Shown here piece after piece: positions 50,727 through 60,249 of a stretch of DNA of 64,000 nt (positions are counted from its first letter, which is position 1; each line of letters starts with the position of its first letter). The translations under genes were made by a program, and so were the position numbers. The notes under the pieces are model-generated. The model was not told the origin of the DNA. It saw only the letters and a program-made list of their open reading frames with translations, and did not search any database. Source of the stretch: Gordonia jacobaea (GTDB taxonomy: Bacteria; Actinomycetota; Actinomycetes; Mycobacteriales; Mycobacteriaceae); contig NZ_LDTZ01000014.1 in the NCBI RefSeq assembly GCF_001186365.1, positions 434,001 through 498,000 of the forward strand, given 5' to 3'.

Positions 50727-53700
50727 TCAGATCCCGAGCTCGGCGCGGCGGCGTGCGACCTCGGCGCGATACCGTGCGACGTTGTCCATCTTGATCTGCT
50801 CGTAGCCGCGGACCATGTCGGGCAGGGCCGCCAACTCGGCCAGCGCCGACAGACGTCCAGGATCGTGAGCGCCCGGATCGGTAGACCCTGAGCCGACGGC
50901 GCCGAGGATCGCGTCGACGAGTTCCCGATACTCGACGATGAGCTCGCGCTCGGTGCGTCGAATCTCGGTGTAGCCGAACGGATCGAGGCGCGTGCCGCGC
51001 AACTTCTTCATCTTCGCGAGGCCGGCGAGCATCGGGGCTGTCCGCGCACCGAACGACATCTTCTCCTTGCGGCCAAGTGCGCGCAGCAGCGGGGGATGCA
51101 GTCGCACAGCGACTTTGGCGTCGTCGCCGTACTCGCCGGTGATCTGCGCGGCGAAGGTCGGATCGGCGGTGAGGCGCGCAACCTCGTACTCGTCCTTGTA
51201 CGCCATGAGCTTGTACAGGTTGCGTGCCACCGCGTCGACGAGTTCGGGGCTGTCCGATTCGCGCGACACACGGTCGACGACGTCCAGATACTCAGCGGCA
51301 TAACGCTCGTCGGCGTAGGCGACCAGTTCGTCGACGCGGATGCCGACGCTGTGCGCGAGGTCGTCGTCGAGGTGTAGTCGTGCGACCCGCTCACGAGCGT
51401 ACGAACTCGGCTCCACCGCAACCGATTCGACGCCGGTCAGCTCTCGCGACACGGCATCCGGATCCGCGATCACCTGACGACCACGCCGGAACGCCTGCAG
51501 GTTTGCCGACACCGCAACGCCGTTGAGTTCGACGGCGCGCTCGATCGACTCGGCCGAGATCGGTAGTGCTCCGGTCTGATATGCCGCGCCGACCATCAGC
51601 ATGTTGGCGAACTGCTCGTCGTCGAACAACTCTGTCGCGAGCGCGCCCGCGTCGAGGTATGCGGCTCGTGCGACCCGCGCGTCGATCGAGTCATGGACGG
51701 CGGTGTCGGCGGGGAAGCCGACCGAGGTGTCGATGACCATGGCGCCGGTGGGAATCCGGGTCGTCGACACCACCGCGACGGTCCGATCCGGCGCGGTGAC
51801 CTTCAGGTTCACCGGGTCGGTGCCGACGAGGGAGTCGCACGCGAGGTACAGGTCGCACGTGTCGGCCGCGGCCTTGGCGGCCTGCTCGAGGGGGCGGGGG
51901 AGGTGGTCTCGACAAGCTCGACCAGCGGTATCGGCTCGACCAGCGGGATCGGCTCGACCAGCGGTGGGGTGGTCTCGACAAGCTCGACCATCGGTCGAAT
52001 CAGCTCGACCATCGTTCGGGGTTCGACCAGCGGGACCAGCGGCGTCGGCGGAGTGCAGCGCAGAGACCTTGATGTCGCTGACCACGGCGCCGCCCTTTTG
52101 GGCGAGGCCGGTCATGTCGACCGTGCGGGCAGCGTGACCGTCCAAAAACGCTGCGGTGGCGAGGATCTGGGAGACGGTGACGACGCCGGTCCCGCCGATG
52201 CCCGTGATGCGCATCGTGAAGTCGGTGTCGGCGGTGACGGGTCGAGTGGTCGGGGGAGTGGGGACGGCGGCGGCGTCGATCTCGGTTGCACGCCGCGTCG
52301 CGGGTGTGTGGCCCGGCGTGACGGTGACGAACGACGGACAATCGCCCTTCAGGCACGAGAAGTCGAGGTTGCACGAGCTCTGGTCGATGCGTGTCTTGCG
52401 GCCGAACTCGGTCGAGACCGGGTGCACCGAAAGGCAATTGGACTTCTCGCCGCAGTCGCCGCAGCCCTCGCAGATGCGTTCGTTGATCACGACGCGCTGT
52501 GTGGGAGTTGGCATCTGGCCGCGCTTGCGCTTGCGGCGCTTCTCCGCGGCACAGTGCTGATCGTGGATGAGGACGGTGACGCCGGGGATCTCGGCGAGTT
52601 CGCGCTGGACGTCGGCGAGGTCGCCGCGATCACGCACCACGACGCCGTCGGCGAGGTCGGCGGAACGTGTGCGCGACGGGTCGTCGGAGGTGACGACGAT
52701 GCGCGAGACCCCTTCCGCGGCAAGCAGACGCGTCAACTGAGCGAGACTGAACTCGCCGACGGGGTCCTGTCCGCCGGTCATCGCGACGGTGCCGTTGTAG
52801 AGCAGCTTGTAGGTGATGTTCTCGCCCGAGGCGACCGCAGCGCGGAGGGCGAGAGATCCCGAATGCGTGAACGTGCCGTCGCCGATGTTCTGCACGAAGT
52901 GGTCCGCGGGTACGAACGGTGCCATACCGAGCCACTGCGCGCCCTCGCCGCCCATCTGGGTGACCCCGGCGATGTCGCCGACCTGATCCGGATCCATCAG
53001 CAACACCATTGCGTGACAGCCGATTCCGCCGCCAACGAGCGTGCCGGGGCTCACCTTGGTCGAGCTGTTGTGCGGACATCCCGAACAGAAATACGGCGTG
53101 CGCACCGCGAGGGGAAGGTCGATCCGGGTACTCGACCGGCGCGCGTTGTGCTCGTCGAGCCATGCCTGCGCGGCGTCGAGGTGATGGTGTCTTGCCAGGC
53201 GTGTTGCCAGGCCGAGAGTGACTGCGTCGACGTCGAGTTCGCCGAAACGCGAGAACAACGTCGAACCGTCTTCGTGGACCTTTCCGACGATGCGCGGGGC
53301 GCGCGGATGGCGATACAGCATGTCGCGCATCATGGTTTCGATGAAGTCGCGCTTCTCCTCGACGACGATCACCTCGTCGAGTCGACCGGCGGCGGTGTCG
53401 GTGATGAAGCGTTCGAGGATCTCGCGGTCCAGCGGGTAGACCATGCCGAGTTTGAGGATGCGAATACCGGCCCGTTGCAGATCGGCGTCGTCGAGCCCCA
53501 TGAGCCGCAACGCATTCCGCAGATCGAGGTAGGTCTTTCCCGCGGCGACCAGCCCGATCCTGTCGTCGCCACTGCGTACCGCGATTCGGTTGATGCCGTT
53601 GTGTCGTGCATATGCCAGCGCGCGGGGGATGCGCGTCGTCAACTGATTCTGTTCGAGCTCCATGAGATTGGCGCCGAGCAGTTTGCCGCTGGGTACGTGC

Positions 53701-54500
53701 GGGCTGCGCCCCAGATCGCCGTAGACGGGCACGACGCGATCGGGATGCACCACCGCGGTCGACGATCCGTCTGCCACGTGTGCGGAGATCTTGAGCGAGG
53801 TCCACAGGCCGCTGACCCGGCTCATCACCGCGGCATGGACGCCGAGGTCGAGGATGTCCTGGGAATCGGCCGGGTAGAGCGTCGGAATGTAGAGGTCGGC
53901 GAGCGCCATCTCCGACGTGCAGGGGACGGTCGAACTCTTGGCTGCGGGATCGTCGCCGACGAGCGCCACGGCACCGCCGTCGGGATGCGTGCCGATCAGG
54001 TTGGCGTGCCGTATGGCGTCGGATGCGCGGTCGAGACCGGGTGCCTTGCCGTACCAGTAGCCGACGACGCCGTTGCGCTGCTGCCCGTCGTCGTCAGCCG
54101 CGAGCGGGCCGAGTGTCGGGGCGAGTTGCGATCCCATGACCGACGTCGCGGCGAGTTCTTCATTGAGACCTGGGCGGTGTACGACGTCGAAGGGTGCGAG
54201 GAGCGACTGACGTCGCATGAGTTCGAGGTCGAAGCCTGCGAGCGGCGAGCCCTCGTAGCCGGAGATGAACGACGCCGTGCGCAGATTCTGTCTCCGATCG
54301 ACGCGGGCGCGATCGGCGATCATCCGGACGAGCGCTGTGATGCCGCCGAGGAAGATCGGACCTTCTTCGCGGGTGTATCGGTCGTCGAGTGTGAAATCGG
54401 CGGGGCGTGTCGTCGCACGCGCTCCTGCCTGCGTCGATGCTGAATTCTTCGCGGTTGCGTCGCGCCGGAATCGGTCGGCTCGATCATCTGCGAGGGTCAC
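50727..54500 (-). CDS. fused 2-oxoacid (indolepyruvate-type):ferredoxin oxidoreductase
   Basis: A 1257-residue thiamine-diphosphate enzyme that oxidatively decarboxylates 2-oxo acids to acyl-CoA, reducing ferredoxin. Order: N-terminal pyrimidine-type domain (SGYEGSPLAGFDLEL), thiamine-diphosphate domain (GCHAMVLLMD, NIGDGTFTHSG), a cysteine cluster (ICEGCGDCGEKSNCLSVHP), then the gamma-type domain (GIGGTGVVTVSQILATAA) and a C-terminal helical region. Near residues 818-870 a 50-residue in-frame insert made of [13 protein letters not shown] units comes from the dispersed repeat. Divergent from the leucine operon, so branched-chain oxo acids are plausible substrates. Confidence 0.92.
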   Translation of the reverse strand: MTLADDRADRFRRDATAKNSASTQAGARATTRPADFTLDDRYTREEGPIFLGGITALVRMIADRARVDRRQNLRTASFISGYEGSPLAGFDLELMRRQSLLAPFDVVHRPGLNEELAATSVMGSQLAPTLGPLAADDDGQQRNGVVGYWYGKAPGLDRASDAIRHANLIGTHPDGGAVALVGDDPAAKSSTVPCTSEMALADLYIPTLYPADSQDILDLGVHAAVMSRVSGLWTSLKISAHVADGSSTAVVHPDRVVPVYGDLGRSPHVPSGKLLGANLMELEQNQLTTRIPRALAYARHNGINRIAVRSGDDRIGLVAAGKTYLDLRNALRLMGLDDADLQRAGIRILKLGMVYPLDREILERFITDTAAGRLDEVIVVEEKRDFIETMMRDMLYRHPRAPRIVGKVHEDGSTLFSRFGELDVDAVTLGLATRLARHHHLDAAQAWLDEHNARRSSTRIDLPLAVRTPYFCSGCPHNSSTKVSPGTLVGGGIGCHAMVLLMDPDQVGDIAGVTQMGGEGAQWLGMAPFVPADHFVQNIGDGTFTHSGSLALRAAVASGENITYKLLYNGTVAMTGGQDPVGEFSLAQLTRLLAAEGVSRIVVTSDDPSRTRSADLADGVVVRDRGDLADVQRELAEIPGVTVLIHDQHCAAEKRRKRKRGQMPTPTQRVVINERICEGCGDCGEKSNCLSVHPVSTEFGRKTRIDQSSCNLDFSCLKGDCPSFVTVTPGHTPATRRATEIDAAAVPTPPTTRPVTADTDFTMRITGIGGTGVVTVSQILATAAFLDGHAARTVDMTGLAQKGGAVVSDIKVSALHSADAAGPAGRTPNDGRADSTDGRACRDHPTAGRADPAGRADTAGRACRDHLPRPLEQAAKAAADTCDLYLACDSLVGTDPVNLKVTAPDRTVAVVSTTRIPTGAMVIDTSVGFPADTAVHDSIDARVARAAYLDAGALATELFDDEQFANMLMVGAAYQTGALPISAESIERAVELNGVAVSANLQAFRRGRQVIADPDAVSRELTGVESVAVEPSSYARERVARLHLDDDLAHSVGIRVDELVAYADERYAAEYLDVVDRVSRESDSPELVDAVARNLYKLMAYKDEYEVARLTADPTFAAQITGEYGDDAKVAVRLHPPLLRALGRKEKMSFGARTAPMLAGLAKMKKLRGTRLDPFGYTEIRRTERELIVEYRELVDAILGAVGSGSTDPGAHDPGRLSALAELAALPDMVRGYEQIKMDNVARYRAEVARRRAELGI
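51896..52045. repeat. dispersed repeat cluster inside the oxidoreductase gene
   Basis: Two full cores GGTGGTCTCGACAAGCTCGA (51903 and 51967 regions) and several shorter GCTCGACCAGCGG and TTCGACCAGCGG fragments make up about 150 bp. It is read in frame by the host gene as Asp-Gly-Arg-Ala rich peptides. It lies between the FAQKGG-like strand region (LAQKGGAVVSDIKVSA) and the next helix of the gamma-type domain. Confidence 0.88.
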
Positions 54501-54607
54501 GGGTTCACCTGGCCTTCGTGGTGTGTCGGCGTCGGCACGGGGTACGGCCGACGACGTGTGGGCTGGGTCCGGGGGTGGTGGACCTCATCACCCACACTAC
54601 GAAATTG

Positions 54608-54623
54608 CGTGACGCCCGTCACG
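54608..54623. promoter_or_regulatory. inverted repeat upstream of the oxidoreductase gene
   Basis: CGTGAC-GCCC-GTCACG lies 108 bp upstream of the oxidoreductase start. It may be a binding site for a regulator of that promoter. No partner was recognised. Confidence 0.35.
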
Positions 54624-54646
54624 TCAGGGACAACAATGACAAGTAG

Positions 54647-54675
54647 ATGACAGCCGCGCCGCGATCCGCTAGAGT
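54647..54675 (+). promoter_or_regulatory. promoter of the leucine/isovalerate operon
   Basis: ATGACA (54647-54652) and TAGAGT (54670-54675) are separated by exactly 17 bp, a good housekeeping-sigma arrangement. The predicted start of transcription, about 54682, falls inside the palindromic operator that follows directly. Confidence 0.6.
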
Positions 54676-54707
54676 CGCTTTCAGTTAATTGCAGCTAACT
54701 GAAAGCG
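54676..54707. promoter_or_regulatory. 32-bp palindromic operator before accD1
   Basis: A perfect 12-bp inverted repeat, CGCTTTCAGTTA and TAACTGAAAGCG, with an 8-base spacer. It directly follows the -10 element and lies 39 bp before the accD1 GTG. Length and symmetry suit a TetR-type repressor, and the TetR gene at 49870 is the obvious candidate. Confidence 0.75.
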
Positions 54708-54746
54708 CGTGGCTGCACGCATTCCAGCCAAGCGAAAGGTCTGCCT

Positions 54747-56450
54747 GTGACGAGGGTGGTCTCGACAAGCTCGACCAGCGATGACGGCTCGACCAGGGTG
54801 GTCTCGACAAGCTCGACCAGCGATGACGGCTTGACCGGCGGTAAGGGCTCGACCATCGGGAAGGGCTCTACCGGCGGGAAGGGCTCGACCAGCGGTCGGG
54901 CGGTGCACGAGTCCAACGTCGCGACGCTGAGGGAGCGCCTTGCGCGGGTCGCGGTCGGCGGCGGCGAGCGGGCTCGGGAACGGCACATCTCGCGCGGCAA
55001 GCTGCTCCCTCGCGATCGCGTCGACGGCTTGCTCGACGTCGGGTCGCCGTTCCTCGAGGTCGGATCGCTTGCGGCGTTCGGGATGTACGACGACAAGGCG
55101 CCGTCGGCCGGTGTGATCGCCGGTGTCGGACGGGTGGCCGGGCGCGAGTGCATGATCGTCGCCAACGACGCCACGGTGTCGGGTGGCACCTACTACCCGA
55201 TGACGGTCAAGAAGCATCTGCGCGCGCAGGAGATCGCCGCCGCCAACCGGCTGCCCTGCATCTACCTCGTCGATTCCGGTGGCGCGATGCTCCTCGCGCA
55301 GGACGAGGTCTTCCCCGACCGCGAACACTTCGGACGCATCTTCTACAACCAGGCGACGATGAGCGCGGCAGGTATCCCGCAGATCGCGGCGGTGCTGGGA
55401 TCGTCGACGGCAGGCGGCGCCTATGTGCCGGCGATGAGCGACGAGACCGTCATCGTCCGCAATCAGGGCACCATCTTCCTCGCGGGACCCCCGCTGGTGA
55501 AGGCGGCGACCGGCGAGGACGTCAGTGCGGAGGACCTCGGCGGCGGTGCCATGCACTCGTCGGTCTCCGGGGTCACCGACCACCTCGTCGACAACGACCA
55601 GCAGGCGCTCGCCAAGGTGCGCGAAATCGTCGCGACCCTCGGACCGCGCGAACAACCGCAGTGGGACACGATCGCCCCGCGTGAACCCGCGCGCAGCCAG
55701 ATCGACATCTACGACGTCGTGCCCACCGATCCGCGTACCCCGTACGACGTTCGACAGGTCATCGAGATCATCAGCGACGCAGGAGAATTCACCGAGTTCA
55801 AGGCTAACTACGGCACCACGCTGGTCACGGCGTTCGCGCACGTGCACGGCCATCCCGTCGGCTTCATCGCCAACAATGGTGTGCTGTTCAGCGAATCAGC
55901 GCTCAAGGGAGCGCACTTCATCGAACTGTGCGACCAGCGTCGAATTCCATTGGTGTTCTTGCAGAACATCACCGGATTCATGGTCGGGCGTGCCTACGAG
56001 GAAGGCGGTATCGCCAAGAACGGCGCCAAGATGGTCAATGCCGTTGCGTGCGCGCGTGTTCCGAAGTTCACCGTGATGATCGGCGGCTCGTTCGGCGCGG
56101 GCAATTATTCGATGTGCGGCCGCGCGTACTCGCCGCGGTTCCTGTGGTCGTGGCCCAACGCGCGCATCTCCGTGATGGGTGGACCACAGGCCGCCGACAC
56201 TCTTGCGACGGTGCGCCGCAACCAGATCGAACGATCCGGCAAGGAGTGGTGTGCCGACGACGAGGAGGCGTTCAAGACGCCGATTCGAGAGCAGTTCGAC
56301 GAACAGTCCGATGCGTATTACTCGACGGCGCGCCTCTGGGACGACGGCATCGTCGATCCGGCACACACCCGCACGTTGCTCGGGCTCGCGCTCGAAACCG
56401 CCCGTTACGCACCGCTGGCCGATCAGCGCTACGGCGTCTTCCGGATGTGA
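54747..56450 (+). CDS. accD1: methylcrotonyl-CoA-type carboxylase, beta (carboxyltransferase) subunit
   Basis: Transfers carboxyl from biotin to 3-methylcrotonyl-CoA in leucine breakdown. 567 residues from GTG 54747, which has AAAGG 7 bases upstream. The first 50 residues ([11 protein letters not shown] repeats, then GGKGST repeats) are translated dispersed repeat with no counterpart in the family. The conserved part begins [16 protein letters not shown] at 54903, just after the repeat, is an alternative start. Core motifs are [43 protein letters not shown] and [16 protein letters not shown]. First gene of the operon. Confidence 0.93.
   Translation: MTRVVSTSSTSDDGSTRVVSTSSTSDDGLTGGKGSTIGKGSTGGKGSTSGRAVHESNVATLRERLARVAVGGGERARERHISRGKLLPRDRVDGLLDVGSPFLEVGSLAAFGMYDDKAPSAGVIAGVGRVAGRECMIVANDATVSGGTYYPMTVKKHLRAQEIAAANRLPCIYLVDSGGAMLLAQDEVFPDREHFGRIFYNQATMSAAGIPQIAAVLGSSTAGGAYVPAMSDETVIVRNQGTIFLAGPPLVKAATGEDVSAEDLGGGAMHSSVSGVTDHLVDNDQQALAKVREIVATLGPREQPQWDTIAPREPARSQIDIYDVVPTDPRTPYDVRQVIEIISDAGEFTEFKANYGTTLVTAFAHVHGHPVGFIANNGVLFSESALKGAHFIELCDQRRIPLVFLQNITGFMVGRAYEEGGIAKNGAKMVNAVACARVPKFTVMIGGSFGAGNYSMCGRAYSPRFLWSWPNARISVMGGPQAADTLATVRRNQIERSGKEWCADDEEAFKTPIREQFDEQSDAYYSTARLWDDGIVDPAHTRTLLGLALETARYAPLADQRYGVFRM
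54755..54900 (+). repeat. dispersed repeat cluster at the 5' end of accD1
   Basis: Two tandem cores GGTGGTCTCGACAAGCTCGA (54757 and 54797 regions) are followed by four degenerate GGCTCGACC/AAGGGCTC units up to 54900. The cluster begins directly after the start codon and ends just before the first conserved codon. It looks like an insertion between ribosome site and gene body that kept the frame. Confidence 0.88.
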
Positions 56451-56484
56451 CCGACCGATGCGACACGAGATGGATGAGAACGTC

Positions 56485-58548
56485 ATGACGACACCGACAG
56501 CCCGCCCGATCCGCAGCGTGCTCGTGGCCAACCGAGGCGAGATCGCGTGCCGCGTCATTGAGACATTGCGCCGCATGGGGATTCGGAGCATCGCCGTCTA
56601 CTCCGACGCCGATGCCGACGCTCTGCATGTGCGGATGGCCGACGTGGCGGTACGACTGGGACCCGCGTCGGCCGCACGCAGCTACCTCGACATCGACGCG
56701 GTGGTGCGCGCCGCGCAGCAGACCGGCGCCGACGCGGTGCACCCCGGCTACGGATTCCTCTCGGAGAACCAGAAATTCGCGGTCGCGCTCGACGCCGCGG
56801 GGATTGCCTTCATCGGACCTCCGGCGGACGCGATCGCGACGATGGGCGACAAGATCACCGCGCGGGCCGCCGTCGTCGAACGTGACGTCCCGGTGGTGCC
56901 CGGTCTGTCGCGGCCTGGGCTGACCGACGAGGATCTGATCGCGGCTGCGCCCGAGATCGGATTCCCGGTGCTGATCAAGCCGAGCGCCGGTGGCGGCGGC
57001 AAGGGTATGCATCGCGTCGAGAACGCCGACGAACTCCCGGCAGCGCTCCAGCGTGCACGACGAGAGGCCGGATCGGCATTCGGCGACGACTCGCTGTTCC
57101 TCGAGCACTTCGTCGACACCCCCCGCCATATCGAGGTGCAGGTCCTAGCCGACCAGTACGGCAACGTGATTCATCTCGGCGAGCGCGAGTGCTCGCTGCA
57201 ACGTCGACACCAGAAGGTCATCGAGGAGGCGCCCTCGGCGCTCCTCGACGAGGCGACGCGCGCACGTATCGGTGAGGCCGCCTGCGACGCTGCACGCAGT
57301 GTCGGCTACACCGGTGCGGGCACCGTCGAATTCATCGTCTCCGCCAAGCGACCCGACCAGTTCTTCTTCATGGAGATGAACACCCGGCTGCAGGTCGAGC
57401 ATCCCGTCACCGAACTGGTCACCGGAGTCGACCTCGTCGAGCAGCAGATCCGGGTTGCGCGCGGTGAGAAGCTCGCGCTCACCCAGTCCGACATCGTCTT
57501 GTCGGGCCACGCGATCGAGGCGCGGGTATACGCAGAAGATCCGGCACGAGGATTCCTGCCGACCGGCGGCACGATAGTCGCGCTCGAACAGCCGGGTGGA
57601 CACGGAGAGAATGCCGAATACAGCGGCATCCGTGTCGATTCCGCGATGTTCGAGGGCATGGTCGTCGGGAGTGACTACGACCCGATGCTCGCCAAGGTCA
57701 TCGCGTACGGCAGCGACCGCGACGAGGCGATCGAACGCCTCGACCAGGCTCTCGCGCACACCAGAGTGCTCGGTGTGGTGACCAACATCGACTTCTGTCG
57801 CTTCGTGTTGGCGCAGGACCGCGTACGCGACGCCGAACTCGACACCGAACTGCTCGACAGGCTCGTCGTCGACTACGCTGCGCCGCAACCGGTTCCGGAA
57901 GCATTGGTGCTCCTGGGTGCTGCCCGCACCGGGTTTCGGCAGCCCGGCGACGTCTGGAATACCGAAGTCGGTTGGCGCATCGGCGTACCCGCACCGGTGG
58001 TGACCCGCATCGTCGACGGCGACAACAGGCACTGGACGGTCTCGTTTTATGTCGACGCCGCCACCGACGATATTCTGCGTGGACATGCGACGGTCTCCGG
58101 CGACGACGTCGACTCCTGGGAAGCCGACGTCGAGTACCGTCGAATCGACCAGGGCGGCAACGGAGATCACGTCGACCGCTTGATCGTCGACGGCGTCAGT
58201 CAGTCGTGGTCTCACTCCGAGATCGACGGATCGTGGTGGGTCGCGGGTCCCACGGGATCGTGGACCCTCGAACTCGCGCGACCGATCCTCGACGAGGCCG
58301 CAGACGAGAAGGCCGGAGAGATCACCTCGCCCATGCCCGGGACCATCGTTGCCGTGTCGGTCGATGACGGCGACGCCGTCGAGGCAGGCGCACCCGTGAT
58401 CGTCGTCGAGGCGATGAAGATGGAGCACACGCTGACGGCGCCGACTGCAGGCGTCGTTGCGCTCGCGGCACAGGTCGGCGACAAGGTCGCGGCCGGTCAG
58501 ACACTTGCACACGTAACCGACGAGAATTCGATGGAGCAGGCCAACTGA
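56485..58548 (+). CDS. accA1: methylcrotonyl-CoA-type carboxylase, alpha subunit (biotin carboxylase + BCCP)
   Basis: 687 residues from the ATG at 56485 (ATGs at 56458 and 56470 are also in frame). Order: biotin carboxylase N-domain ([20 protein letters not shown]), ATP-grasp ([54 protein letters not shown]), carboxylase C-domain, a linking domain about residues 470-600, and a C-terminal biotinyl domain with EAMKMEH. It supplies carboxybiotin to AccD1. The stop overlaps the start of the acyl-CoA dehydrogenase gene (TGATG). Confidence 0.95.
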   Translation: MTTPTARPIRSVLVANRGEIACRVIETLRRMGIRSIAVYSDADADALHVRMADVAVRLGPASAARSYLDIDAVVRAAQQTGADAVHPGYGFLSENQKFAVALDAAGIAFIGPPADAIATMGDKITARAAVVERDVPVVPGLSRPGLTDEDLIAAAPEIGFPVLIKPSAGGGGKGMHRVENADELPAALQRARREAGSAFGDDSLFLEHFVDTPRHIEVQVLADQYGNVIHLGERECSLQRRHQKVIEEAPSALLDEATRARIGEAACDAARSVGYTGAGTVEFIVSAKRPDQFFFMEMNTRLQVEHPVTELVTGVDLVEQQIRVARGEKLALTQSDIVLSGHAIEARVYAEDPARGFLPTGGTIVALEQPGGHGENAEYSGIRVDSAMFEGMVVGSDYDPMLAKVIAYGSDRDEAIERLDQALAHTRVLGVVTNIDFCRFVLAQDRVRDAELDTELLDRLVVDYAAPQPVPEALVLLGAARTGFRQPGDVWNTEVGWRIGVPAPVVTRIVDGDNRHWTVSFYVDAATDDILRGHATVSGDDVDSWEADVEYRRIDQGGNGDHVDRLIVDGVSQSWSHSEIDGSWWVAGPTGSWTLELARPILDEAADEKAGEITSPMPGTIVAVSVDDGDAVEAGAPVIVVEAMKMEHTLTAPTAGVVALAAQVGDKVAAGQTLAHVTDENSMEQAN

Positions 58549-59693
58549 TGGAATTGACACAGGACTACACCGACCTGATCGACACCGTGCGCGACTTCGC
58601 GCAGTCGGTGGTGGCGCCGGTCGCTGCGAAACACGATGCGGAACACAGCTTTCCGTACGAGGTTGTCTCGCAGATGGGAAAGATGGGCCTCTTCGGGCTT
58701 CCGTTCTCCGAAGAGTACGGCGGCATGGGTGGCGACTACTTCGCACTGTCGCTCGCGCTCGAGGAACTCGGCAAGGTCGACCAGTCGGTCGCGATCACGC
58801 TCGAGGCGGGTGTGTCGCTTGGAGCGATGCCCATCTACAAGTTCGGCACCGAGGAGCAGAAGCAGCGCTACCTGCCCGACCTGACATCTGGTGTCGCACT
58901 GGCCGGATTCGGCCTCACCGAGCCGGGAGCCGGCTCCGATGCCGGGGCAACCGCCACAACTGCGCGCGACGACGGCGACAGCTGGATCATCAACGGCGCC
59001 AAGCAGTTCATCACCAACTCGGGAACCGACATCACGTCGCTGGTGACGGTGACCGCGGTGACCGGTGTCAAAGACAATGGGCGCAAGGAGATCTCGACCA
59101 TCATCGTGCCGTCGGACACGGTCGGGTTCACCGCGGAGCCGGCGTACAACAAGGTCGGCTGGAATGCGTCGGACACCCATCCGCTGACCTTCACCGACGC
59201 GCGGGTGCCGACCGAGAATCTGCTGGGGGAGCGTGGCCGCGGCTACGCGAACTTCCTGTCCATCCTCGACGAGGGACGTATCGCCATCGCGGCACTCGCG
59301 ACGGGCGTGGCGCAGGGGTGCGTCGACGAGAGCGTGAAGTACGCCAAGGAGCGGCAGTCCTTCGGTCAGCCCATCGGCAACTATCAATCGGTGTCGTTCT
59401 CAATCGCCCGCATGGAGGCGCGAGCACACGTCGCCCGCACCGCATACTACGACGCCGCGGCGAAGATGTTGGCGGGCAAGCCCTTCAAGAAGGAGGCGTC
59501 GATCGCCAAGATGATCGCCAGCGAAGCCGCGATGGACAACGCGCGGATGGCCACACAGATCCACGGCGGCTACGGGTTCATGAACGAGTACCCGGTGGCA
59601 CGCCACTACCGGGACTCGAAGATCCTCGAGATCGGGGAGGGCACCACCGAGGTGCAACTCATGCTCATCGCGCGAGAGCTGGGGTTCTCATGA
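58548..59693 (+). CDS. fadE19: acyl-CoA dehydrogenase (isovaleryl-CoA step candidate, FadE19-like)
   Basis: A 381-residue FAD enzyme. Motifs are GFGLTEPGAGSDAGATATTA for substrate and flavin binding, EYPVARHYRDSKILEIGEGT and TEVQLMLIARELG at the end. Position in the operon (third, after accA1) matches M. tuberculosis fadE19, so isovaleryl-CoA or another branched short acyl-CoA is likely. Unlike classical isovaleryl-CoA dehydrogenases the IGEGT motif keeps a Glu at the catalytic position used by short/medium-chain enzymes. Start overlaps accA1 by one base. Stop overlaps the MaoC-like gene by 4 bp. Confidence 0.92.
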   Translation: MELTQDYTDLIDTVRDFAQSVVAPVAAKHDAEHSFPYEVVSQMGKMGLFGLPFSEEYGGMGGDYFALSLALEELGKVDQSVAITLEAGVSLGAMPIYKFGTEEQKQRYLPDLTSGVALAGFGLTEPGAGSDAGATATTARDDGDSWIINGAKQFITNSGTDITSLVTVTAVTGVKDNGRKEISTIIVPSDTVGFTAEPAYNKVGWNASDTHPLTFTDARVPTENLLGERGRGYANFLSILDEGRIAIAALATGVAQGCVDESVKYAKERQSFGQPIGNYQSVSFSIARMEARAHVARTAYYDAAAKMLAGKPFKKEASIAKMIASEAAMDNARMATQIHGGYGFMNEYPVARHYRDSKILEIGEGTTEVQLMLIARELGFS

Positions 59694-60199
59694 GTGATGG
59701 AGCCCAATCGCCCACATCGACTGCTCGGAGGGTGATACAACGCGGGTTGTGGTTCGAGGAGTTCGTCGAGGGCACGGTGTACGAGCACCGGCCGGGACGC
59801 ACCGTGACCGAGGCCGACAACGTGCTGTTCACCACGCTCACCATGAACACCCAGGCACTGCATCTCGACGCTGCGTGGTCGGCGCAGCAACCCGGCTTCG
59901 GCGGTCAGCGACTCATCAATTCGATGTTCACGCTGTCGACCATCGTCGGATTGTCGGTGTCGCAACTGACCCAGGGGACGCTCGTCGCAAACCTCGGTTT
60001 CAGCGAGGTCTCCTTTCCCGCACCGTTGTTCGCGGGCGACACGCTGTACGCGGAGACGGAGTGCACCGGCATCCGCGAGTCCCGGTCGCGGCCCGGCGAA
60101 GGGGTTGTCAATCTGCTCCACGTCGGTCGCAATCAGGACGGGGTGGTTGTCGCCCGAGCCGCGAGGGCCACACTGGTACGGAAGCGACCCGACGACTGA
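59690..60199 (+). CDS. MaoC-like (R)-hydratase family protein
   Basis: A 169-residue single hot-dog-fold protein. The hydratase-type region is FTTLTMNTQALHLDAAWSAQ with the acidic/histidine pair, followed by MFTLSTIVGLSVSQLTQGTL and PAPLFAGDTLYAETE. It corresponds by place to Rv2499c. A hydratase step for methylglutaconyl-CoA or mesaconyl/citramalyl-type CoA esters is suggested by its place before the CitE-like gene. ATG at 59690 overlaps the fadE stop (ATGA). Confidence 0.88.
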   Translation: MSDGAQSPTSTARRVIQRGLWFEEFVEGTVYEHRPGRTVTEADNVLFTTLTMNTQALHLDAAWSAQQPGFGGQRLINSMFTLSTIVGLSVSQLTQGTLVANLGFSEVSFPAPLFAGDTLYAETECTGIRESRSRPGEGVVNLLHVGRNQDGVVVARAARATLVRKRPDD

Positions 60200-60249
60200 C
60201 ACCGCCGGAGACAACTCCGGCGACGTCTGAACGAACAGGAGTGAGAATC

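Noticed and set aside
51693-54443. A 916-codon open frame opposite the 2-oxoacid oxidoreductase
   Set aside because: Same effect. The minus-strand product has all catalytic and cofactor motifs, while the plus-strand frame has none.
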